Origin: Amoebophrya sp. A120
Taxonomy: Eukaryota > Sar > Dinophyceae > Syndiniales > Amoebophryaceae
Assembly (NCBI GenBank): GCA_905178155.1
Contig: CAJINV010000009.1
Span: forward strand, 3,635,341 to 3,699,340
Direction: 5' to 3'
DNA: 64,000 nt
The translations under genes and the position numbers were made by a program. Positions 34,534 to 46,717 of this stretch are shown piece after piece. The stretch's first letter is position 1, and every line of letters starts with the position of its first letter. Below the pieces are notes generated by a model. That model saw only the letters and a program-made list of their open reading frames with translations, searched no databases and had not been told where the DNA came from.

Positions 34534-36103
34534 AGATTAATTACGGTTTTTGATATCGACGCCGCTTTATTTTCGTTTTTTAAATTACCTCTTCCCAATG
34601 AATCAGTGTAGGTCCTCTGACCGCCACGCTCGCAGCTGAACACCTACAACGAAGCTGGTTCGTGAAGTTTTATGTGTAAGAAAATCTACTACTAGAAGAT
34701 CATGATCTACGTCTGCCTCTGCCTCGACAAGACCGTAGCTGGTCAAAATGCAATCGTGGAAGTCACTGCCGCTCCATTGCGGCTTGATGACACCCGCGAC
34801 CTCGAGTCCTCTACGCACAGTCACTCAGAGGTCTGTCTTCTGAAGAAATAAACATGCAGCAATAGCTTTTCAAATCGCTGTTGTTGCCCCTCGGTAGTTG
34901 CCGTGGTGTTTTTTCTTTGGAAAGAGAAGTTAGGTGAGGCGAAGAAGCAGGCAGTATTTTTCTGTTTTGATTATAGAAGTTGTCCAAATTGTGGTATGAT
35001 CACTTTTTGTTTTTACGTAGTTCTATTGCATGATTATAAATTGCCTACAGGTTGACATAGTCAGCAATTAGCATTTCATATTTCATCACCTGTATACAGG
35101 AATTTTCTTCCACCTTTCTACGAAGAGTTTTGGCACAGTACGACTCGCGCGTTTTCGTGTCCCACCATTTTGGCGCGACAAGAGAACCCTCACGGGAAAA
35201 AACTACCTTTTACCTCCAAAATCACAAAACCAAGATAGTCATATTAAGTACTTACATAGATACACGTCTGCAACATTTTGAATGCTCGCGCAACTGTGAG
35301 TTTGTGTTTGACATATGAAGTTTTGTCTAGTTTTTCTTTTTTCAGAAGAATGGCACGACGTAAAAACTTAAACTTTTGAGACCGATGAACTTTAGTGAAA
35401 AGCGAAAGCTGCAGCACGAAGATGACAGCTGGGCACGTGGACCTCAGCACAAAGGGGTAGGTACTTAGAGCACTTGCTTGCTTTATGTTCACCGAGCGGC
35501 CATGTACATCTACATTTTGAAGTTGATGCTTCATCAGCTTCAGCCGTGTGCGAGAACAAGCAGGCAGGTGCTGCTCATCTAGTTCTGACTCCCGCTCTCC
35601 ACGACTGATATACAGATGATTTCTCCGAAACAATTTTGCAAGCCGACGGCTAGAAAAGTGAAAGAAGCCGTGGCTCTTTGATGAGAAAAGGCTGATGAAA
35701 AGAAACTGCGCTGAAAGTAGAGCAAGAATTCTGCTTGTTCGCGGCGTCGTGGCGTTTACCCCGGCGTCTGTAATGAAAGGTGTTCCTCTTTATTTTCGGT
35801 TGAAAAGTTCATGAGGACGATAACTTCTTCCAGATTCTTATTTACATTTCAGAGATGAACAACGCTCGCTGAAAGAAATATCTTGGAATATTTTTCTTGT
35901 TGGTATTCCTGTTGTCGTCTTGATGCCAGGCCTGTTGTCACAAGAACCCTATTGACACCTTGTATGTGTTGACGAGGAGAGCACGAGCTGCAGCTGCAAC
36001 TGTATTGTGAAGAACAGGGTCACGACGATGCGAAAGAGCAGTTAAAAGAGAACAAAACACGTGAAGAATCAATTGCTCCACCAGTGCAGAAAAAACGACA
36101 AAA
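34534..36103. other. intergenic
   Basis: AT-rich spacer with no element and no supportable gene. Frames on the minus strand up to 129 codons (35244-35633) have no domain. Confidence 0.45.
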
Positions 36104-36730
36104 ATGAAGTTGATGCGCGGTGCTCTCAACCGGGGGAGCACGGGGACGCCGGCGGGCGCTCAGCGAGGAGGTTTCTCTTCGCATGGAACCCCCGCGGACG
36201 ATGATCCGCCAGCCGCGAATTCCTACTATAAACACGACGACCAAGACCACATGTTCGGCGACAGAACTTCGTCCTCGCAGCCGAAACCGCACAAGCCGCG
36301 GCGGTCTGCGAAGAAATTTTTTTCCAAATTTTTTCAGTTTGACTCCTGGTTTTCCGCCAGCGCCTTCGGGGGCCGGAAGAGGGGAAAAACATCGAAAACC
36401 AGGGCTGATAGTCACTCCGGACGAACGGGGCCCCTTTCGGGCACTAGCGACAGAAACGAGAGTGGAAATCACGGTGATTTATTTTATCGGGCTGCAGAAG
36501 AAAATCAAAATACCAGAGAAGATGAAGATTATCACTTCGACCTGTTTGATGGGAGACTGCCGGTCGACGCGGTGGTGCAGATCGATAATCCAGTTTTGCG
36601 GGAGCAGATGGAAGATCTGTTGCGACGGATGGAATGGGAAAGGCAGCGGGAGTTGGAAGAAGAGGTCATGCTGTCTTCCTCTGACAGTGAAGAAGATAGT
36701 GAAGATGGTACCGGATCCAGAGAAGATTAG
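36104..36730 (+). CDS. hypothetical charged protein
   Basis: A 208-codon single-exon frame starting MKLMRGALNRGS. It has a basic-aromatic segment (RRSAKKFFSKFFQFDSWF, about residues 66-83), a central polar region, a probable helix (REQMEDLLRRMEWERQRELE), and a strongly acidic Ser-rich tail (SSSDSEEDSEDG). No family is recognised and there are no element introns. A second long frame overlaps in +1, but this one has the more protein-like helix and charge segregation. Confidence 0.5.
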   Translation: MKLMRGALNRGSTGTPAGAQRGGFSSHGTPADDDPPAANSYYKHDDQDHMFGDRTSSSQPKPHKPRRSAKKFFSKFFQFDSWFSASAFGGRKRGKTSKTRADSHSGRTGPLSGTSDRNESGNHGDLFYRAAEENQNTREDEDYHFDLFDGRLPVDAVVQIDNPVLREQMEDLLRRMEWERQRELEEEVMLSSSDSEEDSEDGTGSRED

Positions 36731-38206
36731 GATAGCACTTCGTATACTGCTGGGCACGACAAAAGCAGCCAGAATTTTTGATCTCCCTTTTCTTGAGTAG
36801 AGCCATTCACGATATTAGAGGACCTTGATGCGCCACCAGCACGGTTGCTCTCACGTCCATGACGCAAAAAGAAAAGAAGTAACAAACAAACAACCCTGCG
36901 TAGAGGTGGAAGTACATCAAAATGAGGTTAGAGGTACCCGTGGTGTCGTGGTGCCTCACGGGGAGCTTCTTTTTCCCTGCTCGGCGGCGGAGATATTAGA
37001 GCGACTCACTTCAGCAAGGTGTGCTGCGAGGCATAACACGTTCTCACTTTAAAGTAGACCATCGTCTTGCTTGATTCTCAGGTTGCTTCAGAAGCGACAG
37101 AACCAAAAAAACTGCTGCAAGAGTGCAAGAGGAAGAGCGAGGATGATTAACAGATTGATGTCGAGTGTTGACTATGCGTGATTATTATCCTGAGTGCCGC
37201 AAAATTTTTAGTGAAAGTGAAACAAACCATCTCGCTGGTATCAAAGTGCGTCGAGGATATCACAGAGAGAGTGAGAGTGATTTGCTTTTCCATCGGAACA
37301 AAAATCCGCAGTGAGTTTCAGCTTGCAGCTCCTATGTGGCGCTCCCTGTCCCTTTCATCTCCCATCTATTTTTGTGATTGCGCGTAAGTAGTTTCGTACG
37401 CGACAAAAAACGCGCATCCAGCTTCTAGTACTAGATGCTTTATTCTTTGTTGAATTTATTGCACGCAGACGGGCGTAGTTCGTAAATTTGAATTTCTACA
37501 CGTCGACTTCGAGAACTTTCATTCGATCTTGTCCTTTCATTGATTTTGCCAATACAATTTTTGAGTACAACCCGTAAACAAAGTCAAAGATGGCAGACCA
37601 CGAGGACAGCAGTGAAAATCAGATGGTCATCCCGAAGCGTGTCGGAATCGAAGGCATGGGTAGTTAAGGGCGAGGTTCTCCTCCTTGTTGCTGAAAACCA
37701 CTCACCGTCTTCTGTAGACATTGCAGCAACTGACGCTGTGAAACAAATCAAAGAAGAAACCAGACGAGGACGTCTGTGCATCGAAGATGGAAGAAGTAGA
37801 CGGCGCTGCTAGCAGTGGAACGTCGTCGAGGCGAGGAAGAGGTTGGGTATGTACAAGAACTACTTCGACTTCCGAACCTTTACGGGTCGGAGAAGGCGCG
37901 GCGGCCGCAATGAGGAGCTGCAGCTGCCCGAGTAGACACAACAAAGTTTTTCACCGGGGGAGAAGAATGAGAATGAAGACATCGCCCGAAAGTAGACTGC
38001 ATGGAAACGACAACTACTCCCCCGCCCCCGTGACCGTGAGGGGATTTTCAACATTACTAACTGCAACTTTGAGCAGCTGTTTGGCGAATTCCACCTTAGC
38101 GTCGGCACTGCTGTGGTGGAAAAAGAGGAGGAGAAAAATAAAAACAGCAAATAGAGGCGGAGGCGGAGCCGCGGTTCCCGCTCCGCCGAAAATACAAGCA
38201 AAGCCC
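36731..38206. other. unassigned region, possible upstream exons of the next gene
   Basis: Several short segments read as protein in different frames: MADHEDSSENQMVIPKRVG at 37590, NYFDFRTFTGRRRRGG near 37857, and IFNITNCNFEQLFGEF near 38044. They could be exons of the 38207 gene or of a separate small gene. I could not build a consistent splice model. Confidence 0.3.
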
Positions 38207-41200
38207 ATGATTCTACACGATCGACATCACTCCTGGAGGTTTGTTTCAAGAACTACATACCAGCAGTTTCTCCACTTTCTCCTCTGTTCCTGCCTGTCAG
38301 CTAGCACCAGGCTGATCTACATCTACTTACTTCTGCACCACCCCGCTTCAATATTCCTCTTCCCCACGACCCCCGTCAACGCCCAAATGACCAAACCGCC
38401 GACCACGTCAACGTTAGCGCTTTCCAACGGAGTAACCATCTACCACCCGATTCTGCAGACCAACCAGACGCGGTGTTGGCCGCTGAAACGGAGCTTGTGC
38501 GACACCTACCGCCACGGCAACCCCTGGAGCTACGGGGAGTTTCTGAACACCTCAGAGTGGCTGCCCCACCGGCCGGTAAAATCGGTGCAACGCTTCGTGG
38601 GGCTGAAAACCAACCTGCCGCAACTGGCCTCGACCGTGTCCGTCTCGAGCAGCACGGTCGCGTATGGGGTTCTCAAACGTTAATACATTCCCAACTGTTA
38701 CATGATTTTGTCATGCAGAAGCACTATCATCATCCTCAAGATCAAGCTGCTCCGCATGATAAATTTGCGAAGGGCCAAACCTCACCTAAGTAATGTGCCA
38801 AATCTGTCATGCAAAAGGCGCAACCTTCCCCCTTTCAGTTTTGCCATTCTTGCATCACAACAGTTGAGAATGTAGCAGTTGAGAACGCCATATCGCAAAG
38901 GACGGGCTTTTCGTCGATGCCAGCCACTCGCTGGGAAGCAACGGCGACATCTACGGCGACCCAGCACCCGTGGCTTTTGGGACCGCGATAGAATACCAGC
39001 AGTGTATGCATCGCGAATGTAGTATCGTGGTGTTTGTCGTACTAATCACAGTCGTGCTTGACAGATCTAGTATTGCGCCACGACCTGTAGGGAAATCAGC
39101 ATATACAAATTGCATCTCTTCTTTTGGGAGAATTTGTTTTGCGAGTTAGACAAGTAGGGCGATATTTGTTTTGCAATGCATAGAATACACAGCCCAACAG
39201 TACTTGTTTACGTACCTCAACTCGTTTCCGGTCCTGAACAATGTGAAAGACGGTGAGCTGCAGAAGGTCGGCGCCGCCGGCACCGGTGCGGAGTGTTTCG
39301 GCGTCATGTGCCTGCTATGCATTCTTGCAACAGCATCGCACTAGTAGTGATCGCATTACAAATGAAGTAGCTCAGCATGATGACAAATCGAATTTGTGAT
39401 GCTGATTCACCTTGAGCAAAAGATTTGTCATGCATAAACCGCAATGACTACGGTACGAGTGCGATACTTTTGCACCCGATACCTGCTCGTCGAGATGTCT
39501 ACTGCCGCGACAAACGCCGCCAACGCGCTTGGCTATCGATTGCAAATATGTCTGGGTCTGGAAGGTTTGAACTTGTAATGCTGGTCTTGCATTCCTGTGA
39601 AATCTGCGCTGCATGACCTAGAAAACAAGTTGCAGGAGCCTCTTGTGTCATACAAAAACGCAGTTTCTCATGCGGACTGCCTATAAGAAAGCGCTCTGGA
39701 GGAAAGTTGTCATGCTGGGCTGCGTTCGAAAGTGTTTCCATCGTCCACATTTTAGCATCACAAGTTTCCAGACCCAGATGACATTTTTGCATTTGATATC
39801 GGCACGGCATCCACCACCACCGGACAGACGATGCTGTACCTGAACGCCTTGCCGCTATCGCAACTGTATCCCGTGCAAACGGATTGGTGTATTTGGCGTA
39901 GCAATTGCTATTGCAATTTTATGCATGACAAACTCAAACGACCCACGAGGACTTCGACTTTCTTACCACAATCGCCATTCGTGGTCTCTTATGAGAAAGT
40001 TTCAGGTCGTTGTGTACGCAATTGCTACGAGGAGAATGAATCTCAATCTTACAATGCATAAACTTCTCGCGATGTCCGGAGGGGCGGCCACCTCTTCTGG
40101 AGGAAACAACGCCACGACTGGGGATAGCACCGGAGCGGGAACCTCGGCAACGCATGCCGCACCGGAGGTGTTCGAAAAGACATCCCTCTCCCTCTCGTCG
40201 GTGGTGCACAGAAGGTTAAACCAGGACTGCATTTTATGCAGTGTTACAATTGCTTTTGCCTCCCCACCCCGCCGCGGCTCGAGTTTGTTTGTCATGTAAA
40301 TTAAACCGATTTGTAAATGAACATGAAGATCATGGTCCACAACTGCCTCTACCGTTGGTGCCACGGACTCATGGACTTTCACCTACAAAATCCGAGTTGC
40401 TCTTGAGGCTCTCTCTCTGTCTACTGATGCTGTTTATGCAAGACGAAGACAACTTTTTCAGTTTTATGATCTTCATCAGCTGCAGCCCCCGGGAACTGGT
40501 GGGGCATACTAATTTCCGTTGCATACTCTCCCGGTGTTACGGGTGTGCTTCTGGAGTTTCCGGTGCCCGACAAAGACACGCGGTTTGAAATCTACTGGGG
40601 TGATGGGCGATTGCTGCTGCCGTTTGACCGAAACCTGCAAAAGGTTCCAAACCTTGGCTTAGCGGACAATCCCCTGACAGCGTGCCATATGCACTGCAAA
40701 AGACAAAGAGTAGCTCTACTGAGTTGTTGTACTGTGTCTGTGCGCAACACGACGCAATATCAAACAGCACGACGACGTGCATGAGAAACTGAATCAAGAA
40801 GGATCCGAGTAGTAGAGGAGGTTCCGAGATCGCCGAAAAAGATATTTAAGAAGGAGCATTGATGTCTTATGGTGCGCAAAACCTCGAACGCGAGTGCTCT
40901 TTTTGCAGTGCATAGACCATCCGAATATCGAGATGATCGTACGGGAAACCGACCCAAACGCCGATCGATATGGAGTTCTCAAATGTTACACTCTCAACTG
41001 TTACGCGAATTTGTATATGCAAGAACGGCAAAGGTGAAAGGGGGAAGATTGCTCCTTTTGCATTACAAATTCCGCACAGATTTACATGCTGTTTAGCCCT
41101 CCGGGGATTTGTCATGCGTAGCCGCTTGATCATCTGTTCTGGCGGCGTAAGGTACTTTTGCATGACAAAGTCATGTAACAGTTGAGAATGTAACAGTTGA

Positions 41201-44200
41201 GATCGCCATAGTCGAATCATTCCGCAGAATCTACCGACGTTCGACATAGGACCCATGGAGTACTGCACGCATGAGAAGGTAGTGCAGAAGTGTTTGGATA
41301 TTTTACACGATATTGTGCTGCAACAAAATTTTAATTATGAAGTGTGCTCCTGTGTGCTACCCATACCCTCTTGTTCTTCTTCGTTATGCAGAAATGCTTC
41401 TCCGTAGTTCTGACGTGATTTAGTATACTTGACATTCACAGCTCATGCTCAAGTCAACTTCAGCACTGACATAAAAAAACAGGCCATGCAGCAGTGTTGC
41501 TGGATAGAGTGCGGTTACTACATAATGGATTCCCGGAGTAATCCGCCAAACGGGCCGCTCTGCTGGTTTGCTTTGGAATACGGAGAGTTGCCACTGGGCA
41601 CGTCTTATGCATTGCAAATGTTGCTGGTTCTGGAAGAGTCAGACTCAGAGTTTCAGTTTATCATGCTAGAATTTCTGGGTGACACAAAAATCTGTAGTGC
41701 GTGAGCAGCAGAAGCCGCCCATTCTTGGGCACCCGAAGGAGGCATTTGTCGTGCAGGATAGGAGGCATTCCAGAGTCTTGACCTTCTCAACAAAGCGTGT
41801 GACACTACAGCTCAGACGTTCTGGGCCATGCGACGAGACCTGCATGACAAACCTTGCAATCTTGGAGAGCCAGAAATATTTGCTCTTGACACGTCTAAAA
41901 CACCGGAATACACCGTGTGGCGGGTGCAGTATGAATTGCAAATATATCGTATTTGCTAGGAGTAATTGCATCACTACAAATTATTTGCTTAGCATGACGG
42001 GAAGGGAATTTGTAATGCGGATGTAGCTTAACGAAGATGTTTGTCATGCTTAAGTGCAAAAATTACTACGATAATACGATATTTTTGCAACGCATATTGA
42101 GCGCGTGTCGGCGAAGGTCCGCGAGGACACCATCAATGACGAAATGGAAAACCCGACCGGAATGCTCAGTTTCGGGGGGATCGTCCAGGACTCTCTCGAC
42201 TCCATTGACTTGGAAGCCGACTATATCGCAAGAAAAAACTGTTTCAATATGAACTTGTGATGCAGAAAATGCAACACAGAACTACTTGTCTTGCTACACG
42301 ACCTGCAAGACACTGGATTTTCAAGCGTGTTTTCGATTAGGAAGCGCGCATGACAAATTTTCAGTGTCGTGTGTGACAAACTTGTGATGCAGATCTTGCA
42401 AAATCATCACAGTGAAGCAGTTTTTTCGTGGGATAGACTACCCAAAACAGCGGCTCCATGCGGGCGTCGCGAAGACCTACCAACCCTGCGCCTACTGTTC
42501 GGTGCGACAAGAAAGCGTGAACAGCCCGCGCGGGATTCAGGAGTTGCATGCGGGGAAACGGTCACCGATGGGGGATTACAACGAGGAGACGGGTAAGATG
42601 AGCGTGAAAATCGTTTGGGAACCCCACGTGATCGAGCCGTTGTTGCAGTTGGGCGGTTTTCCCACCTTCGACCACTGGGTCCAATCCGGAAACGGGTCGA
42701 GCGTATCAAATGTAAAAGTGTCTGGGTCTCCTGGAAGAATGCCAAACTTGTAATGCAGGTTTTCCATGACCCATGAGGTCTGGTATGTAGGACATAGCAT
42801 GACAGATTCTGCGTTAGTTCTATCATGCCTGTCCTGCATGAGAAACTGCCTCTCGATGAGGTCAAAAGTGGACAGCTTTTGGTAATCATGCAGCACAAAT
42901 TTTTGCATGACTCAGATTTAGCATGACAAGTTGCAATCTTCATCCAGACCCAGACACATTTGCAATCCATAGAGCGGCTATCTGTACAACCTGGAACAAA
43001 TCCCCCTGCTTATCCTAAGCAAAAACGTCCCCACGACCCCATAGTCCATTTGCGAATCTAGCAACACAAATCTCCAAGTTTTCGGAGCTGTGCATGACAA
43101 GCTTCCCCGTGCATTGTAGTGCTGGTTAGCAAGGGAAGTCGCATGAGAAAGCCATTCTCTCATCCTGTTTACAGCAGTACAAACTCCAAAACGCGACTGG
43201 TTGGTAATGCCTCTCGTGGATCTGCGCATTGCAAATATTCCTGTCATGGCGCATTTGCATGACAACCCTGGGGTGGGGACGTTTTTACTTGGGATACTGC
43301 TTACAGAGCAGGAGGCAAACAACCTGACGAACCGGGACCAAGTGATGCGCACGCAGATTCAGTTTATGCATTGCAAATATGTCTGGGTCTGGAAACTTGT
43401 GATGCTGGATGGCGTATCATGAGGAGGCCACAAATGCTGGCTAAGCATGACAAGTTTCTGAGCTCCTTCTAGGTGTTGCCTATTCTGCGTCACAAACTGC
43501 GTTTCTGCATGACAGAAAAATAGAGCTCTTGGGTAACGTGCGTGACAGATTTAAGAGCCATGCCAGACAAGCATGGCAAACAGACTGACAACATATTTGC
43601 ACTTGATTCAGTTCAACAACCTACAAAAACCGGGGTTGCGGCTCTTTGTCCGGGTCTACGAGCAGCGGACCACCTCGGACTCCGACTTTTGGAAGGTGAA
43701 TATCAAACAAAAAAGTGTATAACGTTAACGGTTTTCACTGATGGCAGTCATGCATTACAAATTTTGCCTTCCATGCATGCTATGCAATACAAATTTGCGC
43801 ACCTCCTTTTCTGATGGATCACTGCATCACAAATTCCGTTAACGTTAACACTTTTTCCTGTGATAGTGAACCACACGGATGCGGTCAGTTTCAAGGACGA
43901 CCATACGCTTCGCAAAAGTATCGTACTCGTATGAATGCATCACAAATTTCCTCAGCATGAGAAATGCTACAAATAAAATCTGCAATGCGGAATTACCTTA
44001 AGGACAGGATTTGTAATGCATGGTTGCAATGCGAGTGCGAGACTTTTGCACACGATAGACCAGAAGGTGGAGCAAGGCTGGACCGCGAACCGAAAAGCAA
44101 ACGGAGACCTGGTGAATTGGATCGACAAGGGGGTTTTTCCGGGGTATTTATGGATTGCAAATATGTCTGGGTCTGGAAACTTGTAATGCTAAAAGTGAAT

Positions 44201-45384
44201 GATAGACGCACTGCAATACGCAGCTATGCAGGTGGACAAATCTGCTGCTGGCTGCCATGTCTTACGTATTCCGCATGGCGAACTGCGTGTTAGTTTGTAT
44301 GACACGTAAGGGGGCCTTTTCGTGCCTATGCAACACAGATTCTCGAGTAATGCCAGAAACGCATGACAAACTTGCACTCTTCCAGACGCAGACATTATTG
44401 CATTCGATAGTATTTTCTGGAGTCCAAGTTTCAGGAATCGGCGGAGTACTACCCAGTGAACCCTTTTTTCGACCCCGAGAATCCGTTATGATAGTGGACA
44501 TAGGTCTTCTTGCTCTGCAGGAGGCAGATTCTGCATGGATGGAAAGATGCACGAATAAACTACCGGACTTCATCATCGGCAAATCCAAATATGCGCAGCT
44601 GTTTGAGCTATTCATGCGGACGATGAACTTGCCATGCAAAGAACTTCACGGACGAACAAAGCGCAACGAGCACGAGCAGTATTCTGCATTTTGCATTGCA
44701 AATGGTTGTCCACTAGCATATGGTTCGAAAAACTGGAACTGCTACGCGGGGCGATCCGTGCCGGTGCCGGACCTCATCCCCTGGACTATGAGGGTGCACA
44801 ACTTCCCGTCCTTCTCATTTGTAGTTGTACTGCAGCAAGGTATTCAATGCACAGTTTACGACGTTTGCGTTTGCCTCTATGCACGGTTTTCATGACACAT
44901 TTTGGAGCATCAAACAGTACTGCAGTACGTGTTCAGATTTGATGTCGCGAAGATGAAGCCACATTTCCGGCGTTGCGTGTGCTGCTGCTCATGCCATTCA
45001 AATGCGCGGGAGGGGGGTTGTGCGCCGTTATATGGAGCCGAGCGAATGCGGAGCTGTTTTCATATCCACAGGAAATAGTATTGCATTTTCCGTACTGCGT
45101 GTACGATTCCAAATACATGATCAAATGCGGTTCCTGCATAAAAAAGCTTCTTTCCCACGCTATTCAGCATGGCAAGCAGTATGTTTCCCTAGGTTCGTGG
45201 CGATAAAATTTGTGGTGCATTTTGTATATGACCACCAGTACTGACGGGAAATTCAAATTTGTATTGCATACTTCAGACGCGCAGCCTAGAAGAGGTGGTG
45301 GAGGTACGATACGAAATAGGTTGGGATTCCTATTTACGATAACCACGACGATCATCGCCTCCGCGATAATACCTACCAGACCTT
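38207..45384 (+). CDS. multi-exon secreted or membrane protein, family not recognised
   Basis: Start taken at ATG 38207, where a hydrophobic stretch (FLHFLLCSCLS, then LIYIYLLLHH and ASIFLF) could be a signal peptide or anchor; the frame is open upstream to 37787. Well-supported exons: 38207-38662, 38898-38995, 39188-39315, 39487-39533, 39804-39889, about 40061-40262, about 40492-40687, 40920-40968, 41216 to about 41280, about 41442-41605, 41897-41929, 42102-42223, 42441-42703, 42977-43010, 43302-43364, 43614-43700, 43871-43903, 44063-44148 and 44415 to about 44485. A later part, WFEKLELLRGAIRAG near 44720 and a last exon ending TITTTIIASAIIPTRP (hydrophobic) at 45384, likely belongs here but is not joined cleanly; a stop at 44490 could instead end the protein. 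The body has scattered Cys (QCCWIECGYYIM; PCAYCSV), suggesting an extracytosolic fold. At least 15 element introns are present. Confidence 0.55.
38663..38892. mobile_element. introner-like element, family F
   Basis: TSD TCGCG/TCGCA. Joins VSSSTVA to KDGLFVD. Confidence 0.85.
38996..39182. mobile_element. introner-like element, B-like with extra left bases
   Basis: TSD GAATA/GAATA. The left TAT tip is preceded by CCAGCAGTG inside the element, unlike other copies. Joins FGTAIEY to TAQQYLF. Confidence 0.75.
39316..39481. mobile_element. introner-like element, family B
   Basis: TSD CCTGC/CCTGC. Joins FGVMCL to LVEMSTA. Confidence 0.9.
39534..39798. mobile_element. introner-like element, family A
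   Basis: TSD TTGGC/TCGGC. Joins NAANALG to TASTTTG. Leaves a 47-nt exon at 39487-39533. Confidence 0.88.
39890..40060. mobile_element. possible introner-like element, unclassified
   Basis: GTAGCAATTGC near the left end is mirrored by GCAATTGCTAC at about 40018-40028, and the right end is ACAATGCATA with internal GCATGACAAA. No TSD is found and the exon join is not clear, so the ends may be wrong. Confidence 0.5.
40688..40914. mobile_element. introner-like element, B-like (diverged)
   Basis: Tips TATGCACTGCAAAAG and TTTTTGCAGTGCATA. TSD TGCCA/GACCA (two mismatches). Joins NPLTAC to HPNIEMI. Confidence 0.75.
40969..41210. mobile_element. introner-like element, family F
   Basis: TSD ATCGA/GTCGA. 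Joins DPNADR to IIPQNLP. The right arm repeats GTAACAGTTGAGA twice. Confidence 0.87.
41606..41891. mobile_element. introner-like element, diverged family A
   Basis: TSD CGTCT/CGTCT. The right tip is TTGACA instead of TTGATA. Joins ELPLGTS to KTPEYTV. Confidence 0.8.
41930..42096. mobile_element. introner-like element, diverged family B
   Basis: TSD TGCAG/TTGAG (two mismatches). Joins YTVWRVQ to RVSAKVR. Leaves a 33-nt exon at 41897-41929. Confidence 0.75.
42224..42435. mobile_element. introner-like element, family H
   Basis: TSD GACTA/GACTA. Arms AAGAAAAAACTG and CAGTTTTTTC. Joins DLEADY to PKQRLHA. Confidence 0.87.
42704..42971. mobile_element. introner-like element, family A
   Basis: TSD GAGCG/GAGCG. 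Joins SGNGSS to GYLYNLE. Confidence 0.9.
43011..43296. mobile_element. introner-like element, family I
   Basis: TSD CTGCT/CTGCT. Arms AAACGTCCCCACGACCCC and GGGGTGGGGACGTTT. Joins EQIPLL to TEQEANN. Leaves a 34-nt exon at 42977-43010. Confidence 0.87.
43365..43608. mobile_element. introner-like element, family A (right arm decayed)
   Basis: TSD CAGTT/CAGTT. The right arm has lost most of the CCAGACCCAGACA segment but keeps ATATTTGCACTTGATT. Joins RTQIQF to NNLQKPG. Confidence 0.82.
43701..43865. mobile_element. introner-like element, family D
   Basis: TSD GTGAA/GTGAA. Joins SDFWKV to NHTDAVS. Confidence 0.9.
43904..44057. mobile_element. introner-like element, family B
   Basis: TSD GACCA/GACCA. 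The left tip is TACGCTTCGC. Joins VSFKDD to QKVEQGW. Leaves a 33-nt exon at 43871-43903. Confidence 0.87.
44149..44409. mobile_element. introner-like element, family A
   Basis: TSD GTATT/GTATT. Joins KGVFPGY to FLESKFQ. Confidence 0.9.
45063..45270. mobile_element. introner-like element, family G
   Basis: TSD TTTCA/CTTCA. Joins RANAELFS to DAQPRRG in the last exon pair of the 38207 gene. Confidence 0.78.
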
Positions 45385-46717
45385 AGTGTACTACCACAGT
45401 GCTATAGTACCAATGACTATCTACAACGAAAGGAATATACCGCGATGAAGATGAACAAGCGCTAGTAGCCCCTTGCAACATCAAGTTTTCTTTTCCCGCC
45501 AAAACTACAAAATAGAAAAGAAAAAAAATTCGCTCGCGAGCAGCGATCTGGACAGGAGCAACGCGCCGGTTGTTCTCGGCTGCACAGACACGAAGTTTGT
45601 TGTGAGTCAGCAATCCCGTTCGGTATTTTCAATGTGATGATATTATATCGGGGGTGTGGCTCCTGTGGCCCCTCTCGGGACACGAACAGAAATAGAAATT
45701 ACTATATCGGTTTTTTTCGCGACGAGAAGTAAATCGGAGTTTGTTGTCTTCTTATTTTGAAGTCTGTCGTCTGCATGGAAGCGCTAATATCTATTTCGGT
45801 TGCTCCTTGCTTCTTCGGGTTTCGGACTGCTCATTTTCTCGCTTTTATTTGTTGTCTGCGTGCCCGTGCTTCAACGTGTTAAGGTTAACCTGAACACATC
45901 ATCTGCAGAAGCCCTACTAGACGACAATTCCTCTTGATGTGACGGCGCTGCCGCTTGTCGTATGGTGGACGTCGTCCACCATGATCTCTAGATTGTCGAA
46001 AACCGTAATGCTTACCTGCTCCACCTCGGTTCGTGCGCGGCTATTAGAACTTCATATGAGCCCACCGTGGTTTTTTCTCGGTCTCGTACTCGTTCCGCTC
46101 CCTGTGGTGCTTGCTCTACGGCAACTCTTCGGCTAGCTTGTAGTACTATACCCTCTTGAAAATCACTCACTGACTCCCTCGTCCACGACTACTTCGCACT
46201 TTTGCACTGACTCGTCATCTCTGTCAGTCTGTCATAGATATTGAGATGAAAAATGTGCTGGCCAATCACACGTCAATGCTTGTCAAGAACATTTTCTGCA
46301 AATTATCACAGCAAGAACAGCTCAGTGCTTGTGTCTCTTGTTTTTGCACCCCGATTTTTCAACTCCTGCTTTTCTACGTAAACTGTAGATTCAAGTTGTA
46401 AGTTCCTCATTGTTGACGTCGCGCACCTTCATTCACATTCACTCGCTGATGGCAGTGGCACAAGAAGGAAGCAGACGGCAATAGTGGTGCTGCGCAGCGA
46501 TTTACCACAATAAACACCAAGCAGAACAACTTTTTATCTTCTAACTTTACTCAAATTGTTGTATCACGATCAGCTACAGCTTTCAACAACACGACCTGAA
46601 GCCGGTTACTCACTGCAACTACGACCAGCCGGCGCGTCATCACTGCGAACACCCGGACCTAGTGCTGCGTTATTCTTGTTGAGAAAAATAAGTTCAGCAG
46701 CAACACCTCCAGAGAAC
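45385..46717. other. intergenic
   Basis: No element, no supportable gene. The frame that opens at 46556 is continuous with the phosphatase start at 46718 and may be its true N-terminus. Confidence 0.4.

Noticed and set aside
35160-35185. CCATTTTGGCGCGACAAG resembles the end of the dinoflagellate spliced leader
   Set aside because: Only CCATTTTGGC matches; the diagnostic CTCAAG end is absent and no gene starts just after it.
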